A stretch of DNA of 64,000 nt from Diphasiastrum complanatum (lineage: Eukaryota > Streptophyta > Lycopodiopsida > Lycopodiales > Lycopodiaceae): NCBI GenBank assembly GCA_029204225.1, contig CM055102.1, positions 7,501-71,500 of the forward strand, given 5' to 3'. Both the position numbers and the translations under genes were made by a program. Under the pieces are notes generated by a model. The model did no database searches and was not told the DNA's origin. It saw only the letters and a list, made by a program, of their open reading frames with translations. Each line of letters opens with the position of its first letter. The stretch's first letter is position 1. Shown piece by piece: positions 32,049 through 43,586 of this stretch.

Positions 32049-32802
32049 ATCTCCATCCTAGGGAGTTCAGGAGCAACAGTAGAGAAAGCTATCAGAAGAT
32101 AGGAAAGATCTGGGAGATTCTCAGAAAAGAATAGAGGAGGAAAATCGCTGTAGGATCAGCTTTCTAATCCTCCAATTTGCTGGATTTCTCAGTAGTTTGG
32201 AAGCATATCTTTTACAATAGCTTCAGCGCTGAAAAATCAGTTTCCCTCTCTGATTTTCGAGTGTAGATCACTATGATCTGAGCGGAAATTCAAGAGGAAG
32301 GGAAGAGCAGGTCCATCGCTGTATAGTCAGCCCTCAAATCTGAGTTTCGTATGAAGTTCTGAGTAGATTAGAAGGAGTTCTGATCTGAAATATTGTAGCA
32401 GGGCCAGCGCTGGACAGTAGGGTAGAAATCTCAGAATTTAACCCTGTTTTTCAGAAGTTTTTCAGGAGTCTGAGTTTCAGACTTGCTTGCTACAGATCAG
32501 CGACCTACAGGCTGAGAGTAAATCAGAGAATCAAGGTGATTTCAGAGCTGTAAATTGGACAAATCGGGCCAGACAGGTTGCTGACCAACCAGCGAGGGCA
32601 GGGACTTCAAAATGGCATTTTCCGGGACAGCAGGTCTGAAATCTTGGGGAAAAGAGCTGAAAGGGTTCCTCTTCATAATCTCTTTGGAAGTACAGTCCTC
32701 AGAAACAGCTAAGTCATCTTTCCTTTCCCTTGTACAGTTGTAAATTAGTCTTTTAGACTTTTTTCCTTCAGAAGTTAAGGTAGCTCTCTTTCAGTTTCGA
32801 AG

Positions 32803-35800
32803 ATGACCACTCCTCAGGGACCTGATCAACCCCAGGAGAGAGGCTTCGACGAACTTGAAACAGAAGCCTTGGCTTACAGAAAAGGGAAGGAACCCATGGA
32901 AGTAGAAGAACAGGAACAGTTCGCCGAAGAACTCGACGAACTGGTTACCAAGGAGCAGTTCCTCCAATTGGTAACAGAAGTGGATGAACTGAAGCTGGCA
33001 TTAGCCAATTTCAAGTCCAGTGTGGACGACTCGTTCGCTGAACTCAATAACTTGATTTTGAGCTCCGCGAAAGGAAGCCTTCCCTCCACTTCTCAGTTAT
33101 CCCCTTCTCCACTTCCATCAGTTTCGGGTGAGACTTTACGGTCTCACCCCAGCGTTTTTAAAGATTTAAAGCCTCCTACTTTTAATGGGGAAGAGAAGGA
33201 TAGAAATGCAGATATTCTACAAACCTTCCTCAGCAAATGGAAGAACATTCATGCTCTTAAACAGACCCCTGACCATTTGCAAGCAATTGAGGCCAGTCTT
33301 TCTTTAGGGCCTATGGCCTATAAGTGGTGGTTAAATCTCCAGGAGACTGGGCAGACTCCCCGGTCATGGAAAGCTTTTGAAGAAGCTTTCCTAAGAGAAT
33401 TTCTACCAGAGAATGAACTTGATAGAGCCTGGGAAGCCTGGGAAAGAACAGTAATGGACAAGTCCCTCATCCAATATATCTCGCAGTATTGAGAGGCAAT
33501 TTTAAAGATTAAAAATATGGATGACTATCAAAAAATCAGGGGATTTGTCCGTGGCCTCAAAGATGAATATAAAGTAGAGGTCCAGAGAAACTCGCCTACT
33601 ACCCTTGAGCAAGCTCTTAGATATGCTCAAATCTATGATGATTCAGTGGGTAGGAAGAGAGCGAGACAACAACCACTTTCTGAGCAGCTTCCTCAGAAAG
33701 ACTTTCAATTTAAAAAGAAATTTTTAAAAAGAAAGAAAGAAGATAAATTTAAAGGTGAAGCTCCTCAGAAACGCCCTTCACACATACAGCCCTTAAAACC
33801 AGATGATTTTGAGAAAGCCAAACAAGAACGTTTGTGCTTTGTGTGTATGGGCAAGGGACACACAGTCAGACAGTGTCCCAAGGGGCCTTTCACTAAAAAA
33901 GATAAAAAACAAGTTCATCTTGTTCAGACTGTATGTTTCCCCAGTGACTCGGCAGCTTCCGAGATCAAAGTGTATCATGAAGATCATGAACACTGTTGCC
34001 AGCTGACCTCTGCAATGCTAGCGAGACCCTTCAGCTTTGGGCCGCATGACCTAGTACGTATGCATGGGAAAGTTGGTAACCAGTCAGTAAGAGTCATGGT
34101 TGATGATGGGGCAACCCATAATTTCATCAACCACACCCTGGTTAAAAAGCTTAAACTACCAGAAGTACCTAGTCAGCATAGGTACATAGTTTCATTAGCT
34201 AAGGGTGAAGATAAAAAAATATGGGAAACTATGGTAAGTAAGTTAAATCTTGGTATTCAGGGGTACCAAGATCAAATAAACTTTCAGATAATGCACCTGG
34301 ATCGAACAGACATTGTTCTCGGGAGAGATTGGCTCTACAGTTTAGGACCTTCCCTCCACAGAAACTATCAGGAGAACACCCTCAGCTTTCAGTATAAAGG
34401 CCGAGAGATCCAGTTGCATGGGGAGCATGATGTTCCCAACAGCCCTATGGTCTGCAGTTCAGAGCTCTGTCAGCTAATCGGAGACGAAGACCATCAGGTA
34501 TTCTTATGTGACTTTCAGTTTATTCCTGAAGTTTCTATTTCCAGTTCTATTCAGCAGAAAATCAGTAAATTAGAAACTTTATTGTCTAAATTTAAAGATG
34601 TTTTTCCTGAAGATTTGCCACATGGTTTACCACCTAGCAGAGAGGTAGATCATGTAATAAACCTAGTACCAGGTACAGCACTTGTTTCTAAACCTCCGTA
34701 TCGGGTCAGCCGAACAGAGGATGAAGAAATAACTAGGCAGTTAACAGACTATCTTGGGAAAGGCCAAATTCAGTCCAGTAGTTCACCATGGGCCTCACCA
34801 GTCCTATTGGTGAAAAAGAAAGAGGGGTCTATGCGTCTTTGCGTAGATTACAGAGCCCTCAATAAAGTCACAATTAAGAATAAATACCCTATGCCTCGGG
34901 CAGACGAGTTGTTTGATCAACTCGACGGGGCTAAGTTTTTCAGTAAAATAGACCTTAGATCGGGATATCATCAAGTCCGTATAAAATCGGAAGATGTCTC
35001 GAAAACAGCTTTTAGGACTCGTCACGGTCATTATGAGTTTAAGGTGATGCCATTTGGGCTCACAAATGCTCCAGCTACCTTTATGACCTTGATGAACAGT
35101 GTCCTCAGACCATACTTGGGTAAGTTTGTGGTCGTATTTTTAGATGACATCCTCGGCTACAGCAAAACGAGGAAGGAGCATCTAAAACACCTCAGAAAGG
35201 TGTTTCGACTGCTCAGAAAGCATAAGCTTTATGCTAAACAATCCAAGTGTGAATTCTTCGTTGAAGAAGTAGCATATTTGGGTCACATTATCTCTTCAGA
35301 TGGGATTAAGATGGACCCAAATAAGGTTAAAGCCATACTCAGTTGGCTGAGACCTCAGAATATTTTGGAACTTCAAATCTTTCTTGGTCTCGCAGGATAT
35401 TACAGACGATTTGTCAAGGAATATGCTCAGATAGCAGTCCCTATGACAAATCTTCTTAAGGGGAAGGGAAAGGAGTTCATTTGGGAGTCTGCACAACAGG
35501 AGAGCTTTGATGCTCTCAAAACAGCCTTAGCTACAGCACCAGTCTTAAAAGTCGTCGACCCCAATCAGCCATTTGTGGTCGAAACAGATGCTAGCGACTT
35601 TGCAGTAGGCGCTGTGCTAACTCAGGGTGGACGACCAGTTGCGTTCGAGAGTAAAAAACTCGAGCCAGCTCAGACTAGGTACAGTGCCTATGAAAAGGAA
35701 CTCTTTTCTATAGTCCATGCCCTTAAGACTTGGAGGCATTATTTGTATGGTGCCAACTTTGAGGTCCTGACAGACCATGAGAGTCTCAGATACCTTTGCA

Positions 35801-37581
35801 ATCAACCTGAGCTTAGAGGTCGGAAAGCTCGTTGGGCAGAGTTGATGCAAGAGTTTGACATGTCTATCAGATATAGGCGTGGAAAATTCAATACAGTAGC
35901 AGATGCCCTTAGCAGAATGCCTATGATAAACGAGCTGAGTTTTACTCAGATTCGTAATGAGTTACTCGAGTCCTTGAGAGGGAAATGCCAGCATGATGCA
36001 TTCTTCTCTATTATCTGGAACTCAGTCCAGAACAGACAGTTATAGACTCCAGAACCAGTTCTCGGGGCTGGTGCCAGTTCATCCAAGAATACGGCAGCTT
36101 CCGTTGAGGATGATGATGAGTCCGAGTATACGTCGTCAGATGACGTTGAGGATTCTGAGCCTGTATTACCCAAGCAAACCCCAGTGGTTGAGGGTCAGTT
36201 GACTCAAGGATTCAAATGGAAACAGTATTCCATTCAGGATGAGTACTTGCTCTATAGAGATAGAGTATGTGTCCCCAATTCAGAGGATTATAGGCAGCAG
36301 GTCCTATATGAATGTCATGACAATCCTAGCGCGGGACACCCAGGCATACAGAAGACCTATGAGCTTCTTCGTAGGCAATTTTTCTGGCCCAGTATGAAAA
36401 AGGACGTCCATCAGTATGTAACCAGTTGCCAGAAATGTCAAGTAAATAAAGCAGAGCGTTTAAAGGCAGGAGGGTTGTTGCATCCCTTAGAAATACCAGC
36501 TGGTAAATGGGAGAGTATCTCCATGGATTTTATAGTAGGCCTGCCTAAAACCCAAAAGGGTAATGACGCTATATGGGTCACAGTTGACCGTCTGACCAAA
36601 ATGGCTCATTTTATTCCGACCAAAACAACCGTTAGAGCTCCAGAGTTAGCGAGGTTGTTTGTAGACGGGCTATTTAAATTGTACGGTCTACCTTCCGGCA
36701 TAGTCAGCGACCGGGACAGTAAGTTTACTGGAAATTTTTGGAAGGCAGTATTCCATCATCTCCATACTAAACTTAATATGAGTACCACTGACCATCCACA
36801 GACGGACGGTCAAACAGAAAGGGTAAATCAAGTGCTGGAGGATATGCTTCGTGCATACGTCAGCAAGAGGCAGACTAATTGGGAGGAGTATCTCTCAATA
36901 TTAGAGTTTGCTTACAACAGTACCAAACATTCAGCTACGGGATACAGCCCATTTATGCTGATGTATGGTTTTCAGCCACGCTCACCCACAGCTGTAGGGT
37001 TTAAACAAGAAAAAGTTGAAGCAGCCAGAAACTTTTTAGAAGACCTAAACCAGATGATAGAACATGCTAAGCGTAGCATTAGACAATCCCAGGATCGAGC
37101 CAGGCATTATGCAGATCCACACAGACGGGATGTGCAGTTCTCCACTGGTGAGAAAGTCTACTTGAGAGTCCCAGTTGACTCTAAAACCCTCAAATCAGGA
37201 GTGTGTGCTAAGTTGTCTCCAAGGTATTGTGGTCCCTTTACCATCAGTAGGAGACTAGGCGAGGTCACCTATGAACTAGAACTCCCACACAGCAGTAAGG
37301 TTTTTCCAGTTTTTCATGTAAGTCAGTTACGAAAAGCCTTAACCAGATCAGATAATCTGGTAGGGGACAGTGTTCTAGTTCTCCCATTGGATCCTCAACA
37401 ACCTCCACATGAACCAGAGGAAATTCTTGATAGTAGAGAGACGCAGACTCGTCATACTCTATACCGAGAATATCTGGTTAAGTGGAATGATCAGCCTGTT
37501 GAGAATGCCACTTGGGAAAGAGGCAGCGTCCTTCGCAAGATTTTTCCAGACTTTGTCTTAGAGGACCAAGACGGTTCTTAA
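32803..37581 (+). pseudogene. gypsy-B Gag-Pol polyprotein with two nonsense codons
   Basis: One frame of 1593 codons is open except for TGA at 33490-33492, in gag, and TAG at 36043-36045, between RNase H and integrase. Gag (coiled N-terminus, then PPTFNGEE and YKWWLNLQ) ends in a zinc knuckle ([14 protein letters not shown], about 33835). The protease has VDDGATHNF at about 34095, with Asp where Ser is usual. RT shows [21 protein letters not shown] and FLDDIL (35136). RNase H has [14 protein letters not shown] and the thumb region [10 protein letters not shown]. Integrase has the HHCC finger (36310-36450) and D, D, E at 36523, about 36705 and 36812. The chromodomain (EYLVKWNDQP, ATWERGS) ends the protein. 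No frameshift is present. Confidence 0.93.
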
Positions 37582-37592
37582 GGGGGAGGGAG
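37580..37592 (+). other. gypsy-B polypurine tract
   Basis: AAGGGGGAGGGAG lies directly before the 3' LTR and overlaps the end of the gag-pol frame. Confidence 0.93.
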
Positions 37593-37950
37593 TGTTACGA
37601 GCTCGTAACCAGTGCCGAACCCTAGAGAACACAGATAGGTCAGATACCACAGTCAGGGTCGTGTCCAGCGTACATGACCAACAGGGCAAGACAGTGTGAG
37701 TAGTGTGCCCCAGCACGGTCCATAGCCATGGCGGGCCTAACACAGCCTAGGGACCCTGTCAGCAGGATAGGGCCCCCAGTTGGGTCTCGACGTGCAGTCG
37801 GCCACGTCAGTGCCACGTGGCCGACACTTGGCAGTAGCATGCTACCAGTCCTCACACTGGGCTAGGAGGGGCTTACTCTATATCAGGGAGTAGGCAAGGT
37901 TGGGTGGATAAATTAGTGTTTGCCCTACTGTGGTGTTAGGATCTATTACA
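37593..37950 (+). repeat. gypsy-B 3' LTR
   Basis: 358 bp, the same as the 5' LTR except GGGTCTCGACG for GGGTCCCGACG. AGATA follows. Confidence 0.96.
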
Positions 37951-37990
37951 AGATACTATGTGGCGGAGAGTGTGAGATTGGGTTAGTAGT
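37951..37990 (-). pseudogene. unidentified split protein, middle sliver (piece 2)
   Basis: These 40 bp of host frame are stranded between gypsy-B and copia-2. Read on the minus strand with one copy of each target duplication, they join pieces 1 and 3 in a single open frame (TNPISHSPPHSISPPLNT across the gypsy-B site). A 7-bp stretch, 37991-37997, separates the candidate copia-2 target copy GTAGT from the LTR. Confidence 0.6.
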
Positions 37991-37997
37991 GTGAGAT

Positions 37998-38679
37998 TGT
38001 AAAAATTACAGCAAATAAGGATCCTAAAACACTTGAAATGATGAGGGAAACAATAGATTATGATTTCATAAGATTAGCACAAGTTAAACCATCAAAATCC
38101 ATCAAAAATCTATGCTTGAACCTCACTAAATGGCCCAAATCCTTGAAGAAGGCTTCACACGTGTGAAAGTACGGCCTCCCACAGTCTGAGTACTGTACAC
38201 CAGACCTACATTCAATCCTATAATCATTAGTAATCACAAGTACTCAAACAATTATGAACATAGAGAGCAATTGCACCATTATGAGAGAAAAAACATGAAA
38301 TTGCTTGATTGATTTTGGTGAGATATCATCACCTATATATACATGATCCATCACGGTTTTGGGCAGGTATGAGTAGCCCTAAACCTATCCCTAATGCTAA
38401 TTTTGGTGGATCTTTCATCCCTACCAAGTTAGGGTTGGATTCTTGGAGATCCCTCAACAATGCAAAAATTACCAAAAATAGCTCCTATTTTTTCTCCCTT
38501 GTATCTAAGCATAATTTCGACTCATTCCAAAGGTTCTAACACTTAGGTCTACTTGAGAACATCCTTATGAATGGAATCCTATGCTATTTGGCACGTGTGA
38601 CAAGCCACATCATGACCATCTAACTATTTACAAGTCATATGACCAAAACTAGTCAAGCTAGAATTGTGAATTTTTAACA
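37998..38679 (-). repeat. copia-2 3' LTR
   Basis: On the minus strand it runs from TGTTAAAAATTCAC to TGTAATTTTTACA. It is the copy next to the pol end and polypurine tract. Confidence 0.93.
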
Positions 38680-38693
38680 CTCCTCTTCACCAT

Positions 38694-41210
38694 CTAGCTT
38701 GGTTCAATCATTGCTTTACTAATCACTCCAAGTGATGATCTGAACTTCATAAAAGGTGTCTTTTGAAGTGGTTTAGTAAGTAGATCACCTACACATTCAT
38801 TGCTTGGAACATGCTCCAAAGCAATCTCCTTGGCTTGCACCATTTCTCTCACAAAGTGATGGCATATCTCAATGTGCTTAGATCTTGCATGGAAGATTGG
38901 GTTAGATGCAAGGTGTTGGGCTGATATATTGTCATTGTAGATGATTGGTGCCTCCTCTGAATCCATGATCTTTAGTTCCACCAATAATCTCTTGATCCAA
39001 AATACCTCCTTTGTAGTGGTTGTCAAAGCTTTGTACTCGGCCTCAGTTGAAGATAGAGATATAGTTTCTTGCTTTTTTGAAAGCCATGAAACCACACCTT
39101 CTCCTATGAAAGTTGAATAGGCACTTGTTGATTTCCTATCCTTCTTGTCCCCTTCAAAATCTGAATCACTAAATGCATGAAGGTTAATCACATCTCCTCT
39201 ATATAGAATCCCAAAATCCAATGTACCCGAGATGTATCTTAGAATCCTCTTAGTCTTTTTCCAATGGATATTCAATGGCTTTTGCATGGATTGGCTCAAC
39301 CTACATACACTAAAGCTAAGATCTGGTCTAGTTATAGTGATCCACATTAAGGAACCTATAAGTTGCCTAAACAAAATGATGTCCATGAAGGATCTTTCAT
39401 CATCTTCATTTGGCACTTTTACATCTTGCTCCATTGGTGTGTCAACACTTTTGCATACTTCCATCTTAAACTTCTTCAAAAGACTTTGAGCATAGTTTAC
39501 TTGACTTATAAAGATAAAATCAGACCCTCTAAGTACTTCTATGCCTAAGATGAAGTGAAGACACCCTAGATCTACCATCTTGAACTCTAAGGATAGATCT
39601 ATCTTGATTTTTTCAATACCATCAACACTATTTCCACTAATGATGATGTCATCTACATAAATGAGTAAAAGTACAATACCAACATCATCAAACTTAATGT
39701 AAAGAGTGGGATCATATTCACTTTGAATAAAAGAAAGTGAAATAAGATAGCAATGTAGTCTTGAATTCCAAGATCTCGAGGCTTGCTTCAAGCCATAGAT
39801 GCTTCTTTGGAGATGACATACTTTGTTCTCCATTCCATGCTTGATGAACCCTTGTGGCTGCTCCATATAGATATCCTCTTCCAAAAAACCATTCAAGAAA
39901 GCATTAGAGACATCCATTTGACATAGAATCCATCCAAAATATGATGCAAGTGCAATGATTAGTCTTATTGTGACCATCTTGACCACGGGTGCAAAAGTTT
40001 CCTCATAGTCTATCCCTCTCTCTTGAGCATAACCTTTTGCAACTAATCTTGCTTTATGTTTGTTAACACTCCCATTTGCATTCAACTTAAGCTTGAAGAC
40101 CCACTTGCATCCTATTACATTCCTTTGAGGTCTCTCAACAAGCAACCAAGTTTCATTCTCAATCAAGGCATCATACTCATCCAACATAGCTTTATACCAT
40201 TCTTTGGAGTTCAATGCATCTTCAACATTAGACGGTTCTTCAAAACTAGATAAAGCATAAGAAGTGGATGAGATACCCTCAACTTGCTGTCCTTTGCCTT
40301 GATATGTGAGCCTTGATGGCTCCACTTTTGCCCTTGAAGATCTCCTTGGTGTGATAGGTGGGTTTGGTGCTTGCTCCTCCATGAGCTCCTCCTCAAAACC
40401 AAGATCTTGCTCCTCGGCCATCTTCTTCTTGATTGTTGGAGCACTTGAGCCTTCTTCAAGCATATGCATATGATGTTCATCAAAGATGACATTCCTTGAA
40501 ACAACAAATTTGTTCAAGGATGGGAGATAGACTTTGTAGCCCTTGCTTGAGCTTGCATATACAAGCATGATCCCTCTTGTGGAAGATGGATCCTCCTTGG
40601 TTCTTGTTTCCAATGGCACATGCACATAACATATACACCCAAAAACTTTCAAGTGATTAAGATTGGGTTTCTTTCCATACAACATCTCATAAGGAGTTTT
40701 GCCTTCAATTGCTTTGCAAGGCACCCTATTCATCAAGTAGTTTGCACATACAAGAGACTCACCCCAAAAGGATTTGGGCAAACAAGCATCTAATCTTAAA
40801 GCCTTAGAACATTCACATAATGTTCTATTCCTTCTTTCAGCAACTCCATTTTGTTGAGGAGTGTAAGGACAAGAAGTCTCTTTCTTGATCCCTTCCTCCT
40901 CACAAAAGGCCTTGAACTCATTGGAGATGAATTCTCCACCATTGTCACTTCTAAGAATCTTGATGCTATGATTATGATGCTTTTCCACAAACAACTTGAA
41001 CTTTACAAAAGTATCAAATACTTGAGACTTGAAGGAAAGTAAGAACACCCAACAATATCTTGAGTAGTCATCAATGAAGGTTAAAAACATGGATGAACCT
41101 CCATTAGAATTGGTGCTAGCAATGTGCACATCCGAGTGTATGAGTTCAAGAGGATGAGATGACTTTGTGATGGAGTTAGGAAACACCTTCTTATGTGGCA
41201 CAAGCTTCAC
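38694..41210 (-). CDS. copia-2 Pol: integrase, reverse transcriptase, RNase H
   Basis: 838 codons open on the minus strand. Integrase core (about 1-130): HSDVH, IDDYSRYCW, LRSDNGGEF and QQNGVAERRNRTL, with the D, D, E triad. Integrase C-terminus (about 195-240): VPLETRTKEDP, KGYKVYLP. RT (about 345-600): CKWVFKLKLN, HKARLVAKG, NAFLNGFLEEDIYMEQP, YGLKQASRSW and the catalytic LLIYVDDIIISGN near 39650. RNase H (about 690-830): SDSDFEGDKKDRKSTS, SSTEAEYKAL, HIEICHHFVRE. RT copies element RNA into DNA, RNase H removes the template and integrase inserts the product. The frame lacks its normal N-terminus because gag-protease is frameshifted away. Confidence 0.93.
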   Translation of the reverse strand: MKLVPHKKVFPNSITKSSHPLELIHSDVHIASTNSNGGSSMFLTFIDDYSRYCWVFLLSFKSQVFDTFVKFKLFVEKHHNHSIKILRSDNGGEFISNEFKAFCEEEGIKKETSCPYTPQQNGVAERRNRTLCECSKALRLDACLPKSFWGESLVCANYLMNRVPCKAIEGKTPYEMLYGKKPNLNHLKVFGCICYVHVPLETRTKEDPSSTRGIMLVYASSSKGYKVYLPSLNKFVVSRNVIFDEHHMHMLEEGSSAPTIKKKMAEEQDLGFEEELMEEQAPNPPITPRRSSRAKVEPSRLTYQGKGQQVEGISSTSYALSSFEEPSNVEDALNSKEWYKAMLDEYDALIENETWLLVERPQRNVIGCKWVFKLKLNANGSVNKHKARLVAKGYAQERGIDYEETFAPVVKMVTIRLIIALASYFGWILCQMDVSNAFLNGFLEEDIYMEQPQGFIKHGMENKVCHLQRSIYGLKQASRSWNSRLHCYLISLSFIQSEYDPTLYIKFDDVGIVLLLIYVDDIIISGNSVDGIEKIKIDLSLEFKMVDLGCLHFILGIEVLRGSDFIFISQVNYAQSLLKKFKMEVCKSVDTPMEQDVKVPNEDDERSFMDIILFRQLIGSLMWITITRPDLSFSVCRLSQSMQKPLNIHWKKTKRILRYISGTLDFGILYRGDVINLHAFSDSDFEGDKKDRKSTSAYSTFIGEGVVSWLSKKQETISLSSTEAEYKALTTTTKEVFWIKRLLVELKIMDSEEAPIIYNDNISAQHLASNPIFHARSKHIEICHHFVREMVQAKEIALEHVPSNECVGDLLTKPLQKTPFMKFRSSLGVISKAMIEPS

Positions 41211-41640
41211 AAACCTTGTCTTCCTTCCAAATAGACCTTGGTAGGCCTAAAGCATACTCCTCCTTGATCATAGCCTCCATGGAACTCGAGTTGACATGTC
41301 CAAGTCTTTTGTGCCATAAAGTAAAGGTAGATATCTTGCTCTTCTCGGCCAACATGACAACATTAGTATCCACAAATGCATCCAGCTTATAAAGTTTGCC
41401 AAGTTCTTGATGAAACATTCATTTGAAGCAAAGTCAACATTGAAACCATTGTCTACCATTTGGCCAACACTTAGTAGATTCTTTGTTATTGTAGGAATGT
41501 ACAAAACACCTTCTATGTTGATCTTTTTGGAAGATCCTAAGCAAAGGGGAATGCTACCAACTCCTTCAATCTTACAAGCTTCATCATTTGCTGTATAGAT
41601 AGACTTTATAGGTCCATCATAAGATAAGAGAGAAGAGAAA
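41191..41640 (-). pseudogene. copia-2 protease tail and HHCC finger, frameshifted
   Basis: The minus strand reads NDEACKIEGVGSIPLC and VLYIPTITKNLLSVGQM (end of protease), then LYKLDAF and WHKRLGHVN with CEAC (the HHCC zinc finger) in shifted frames. The active-site DSGAS segment is absent: the sequence jumps from gag near 41640 to the protease C-terminal half. Confidence 0.85.
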
Positions 41641-42094
41641 AACTCCCTTTTACTAGTTCATCCTTGATAGGGTCACCTATAAAGGCTAGCTCTTTGTTCA
41701 ATTCCTTTATTCTTAGGACAAAAGTATGTGCACTCTCTCCTTTCTTTTGATAGCTTCCATAGATTTGATTCTTCAAAGCTAACATTCTAGTTTGGTTCTT
41801 GGATTCATAGACCTTTTGCAAAGTCTTCCAAGCATCTTGAGCTGAAGTGCAATCTCCTACCTCTCTTAAGAGTTCATTTGCAACATTCATTTTTATGCAA
41901 TGTAGTGCAACATTGCACCTCTTGATGTATTTGGCTTTTTCTTGAGGATGAATAGGTTCACCCTCCTTACCATTTACAATTTCCATCAGATCTTGCATGA
42001 TCATGATAGATTCCATTCTAACTTTCCATATGGAATAGTTAGTTTTGTTAAGCCTTTCATTAGTATCCAAAAGATATGCATTTATAGATGCCAT
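41606..42094 (-). CDS. copia-2 Gag, truncated
   Basis: 162 codons from ATG 42094. The copia gag domain NYSIWKVRMES, CIKMNVANELLREVG, YESKNQTRMLALKNQIYGSY and HTFVLRIKELNKEL is clearly related to copia-1 gag, with the same motif order. It ends after KDELVKG by fusion to the protease tail. The zinc knuckle needed for RNA packaging is deleted. Confidence 0.88.
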   Translation of the reverse strand: MASINAYLLDTNERLNKTNYSIWKVRMESIMIMQDLMEIVNGKEGEPIHPQEKAKYIKRCNVALHCIKMNVANELLREVGDCTSAQDAWKTLQKVYESKNQTRMLALKNQIYGSYQKKGESAHTFVLRIKELNKELAFIGDPIKDELVKGSFSLLSYLMMDL

Positions 42095-42892
42095 CTAGTC
42101 TCCTAATCAAGGACTTGACACAAATGAAGGTTACTTATATTGATTTGATTGAAGGTCTACCTTATCCCACTTCTTAGGGACCTGAAAAGATCAGTAATAG
42201 ACTTCCTATAAAGATCTAAGAATGATCTCTAACAAAATCAAATCATAGAATACTAGAAATAATGCACTTGCTTGATTGAAGTAGACAATACTAGTAGAAT
42301 TGCCCCTCTTTCTATAAAGAACATTAAAGCTTCCAAATGATCTGATCAAGAGTGAATTTCAGCAACCTAATATACTTCCAAAATCACTTGTAAAAGATCT
42401 AACTGGAACTTAATGAGGATGCAACACAATCTACTATCCAATCACAAGCAAAAAATGATCAAAATTGATGAAAAATTGATCTAATTTGGTGCATAAGTCA
42501 AGCAATGGTTGGACTGAACCTAAATCACTTTAGGAGGTGTCTACTACACCTTAGAACAGCCTTGAAGAGTCCCCAAAACTCTGATCTTCCGTCTCCTTGA
42601 ATGCTAGAAAGCCTCCTCTATGAAATCACCTCCAAAACTTGCTTAGAAATCAATGCTTGGAGCAAGCAAAACTTGCTATCTTGGTAATGTGAATTGAATT
42701 CAACTTTGCCTCTGGTTTTAGACACCTAAACACCTGCAAATGAAGTCACACAACACCAATCTCCAATGTATTTGACTCACTTTGAGTTCTAGAATCAATA
42801 CTAGATGCTAAGATCCAATCTACACAAGATTTAGATCAAAAATTGTGATCAAATTGAATGAAAACCAAGGATTTAGCTCATTTCAGGATTTA

Positions 42893-42905
42893 GGCTCTGA
42901 TACCA
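42893..42905 (-). other. copia-2 primer-binding site
   Basis: The complement reads TGGTATCAGAGCC directly after the 5' LTR in the element's sense. Confidence 0.92.
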
Positions 42906-43586
42906 TTAAAAATTACAGCAAATAAGGATCCTAAAACACTTGAAATGATGAGGGAAACAATAGATTATGATTTCATAAGATTAGCACAAGTTGAACCATC
43001 AAAATCCATCAAAAATCTATGCTTGAACCTCACTAAATGGCCCAAATCCTTGAAGAAGGCTTCACACGTGTGAAAGTACGGCCTCCCACAGTCTGAGTAC
43101 TGTACACCAGACCTACATTCAATCCTATAATCATTAGTAATCACAAGTACTCAAACAATTATGAACATAGAGAGCAATTGCACCATTATGAGAGAAAAAA
43201 CATGAAATTGCTTGATTGATTTTGGTGAGATATCATCACCTATATATACATGATCCATCACGGTTTTGGGCAGGTATGAGTAGCCCTAAACCTATCCCTA
43301 ATGCTAATTTTGGTGGATCTTTCATCCCTACCAAGTTAGGGTTGGAATCTTGGAGATCCCTCAACAATGCAAAAATTACCAAAAATAGCTCCTATTTTTT
43401 CTCCCTTGTATCTAAGCATAATTTGGACTCATTCCAAAGGTTCTAACACTTAGGTCTACTTGAGAACATCCTTATGAATGGAATCCTATGCTATTTGGCA
43501 CGTGTGACAAGCCACATCATGACCATCTAACTATTTACAAGTCATATGACCAAAACTAGTCAAGCTAGAATTGTGAATTTTTAACA
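42906..43586 (-). repeat. copia-2 5' LTR
   Basis: About 681 bp. On the minus strand it starts TGTTAAAAATTCAC at 43586. It matches the 3' LTR except about three bases and the last two bases next to the primer site. A TATA-like CTATATATAC stands near 43240. Confidence 0.93.

Larger units (their letters stand above)
31677..37950 (+). mobile_element. gypsy-B: complete chromovirus LTR retrotransposon
   Basis: A 6274-bp Ty3/gypsy element with 358-bp LTRs that differ by one base by eye. It has a primer-binding site, one long gag-pol frame, a polypurine tract, and a perfect 5-bp target duplication AGATA (31672-31676 and 37951-37955). The gene order gag, protease, RT, RNase H, integrase, chromodomain places it with the chromoviruses. 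Insertion is recent, but two in-frame stops block the polyprotein. It interrupts an unidentified minus-strand reading frame. Confidence 0.96.
37998..43586 (-). mobile_element. copia-2: complete but defective Ty1/copia element
   Basis: A 5589-bp minus-strand element with LTRs of about 682 bp that differ at about three positions by eye, a tRNA-Met primer-binding site (complement of 42893-42905) and a polypurine tract (complement of 38680-38690). Gag begins at 42094 and pol ends at 38694. A deletion removes the zinc knuckle and the protease active site, and frameshifts lie near 41200 and 41400. A candidate target duplication GTAGT lies at 37986-37990 and 43587-43591, with 7 extra bases on the low side. 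The young LTRs with a defective coding region suggest mobilisation by a relative. Confidence 0.93.

Noticed and set aside
38309-38539. A 76-codon frame found twice (also 43216-43446), and a 107-codon pair at 18236 and 23065
   Set aside because: They lie within LTR pairs; identity reflects LTR duplication.
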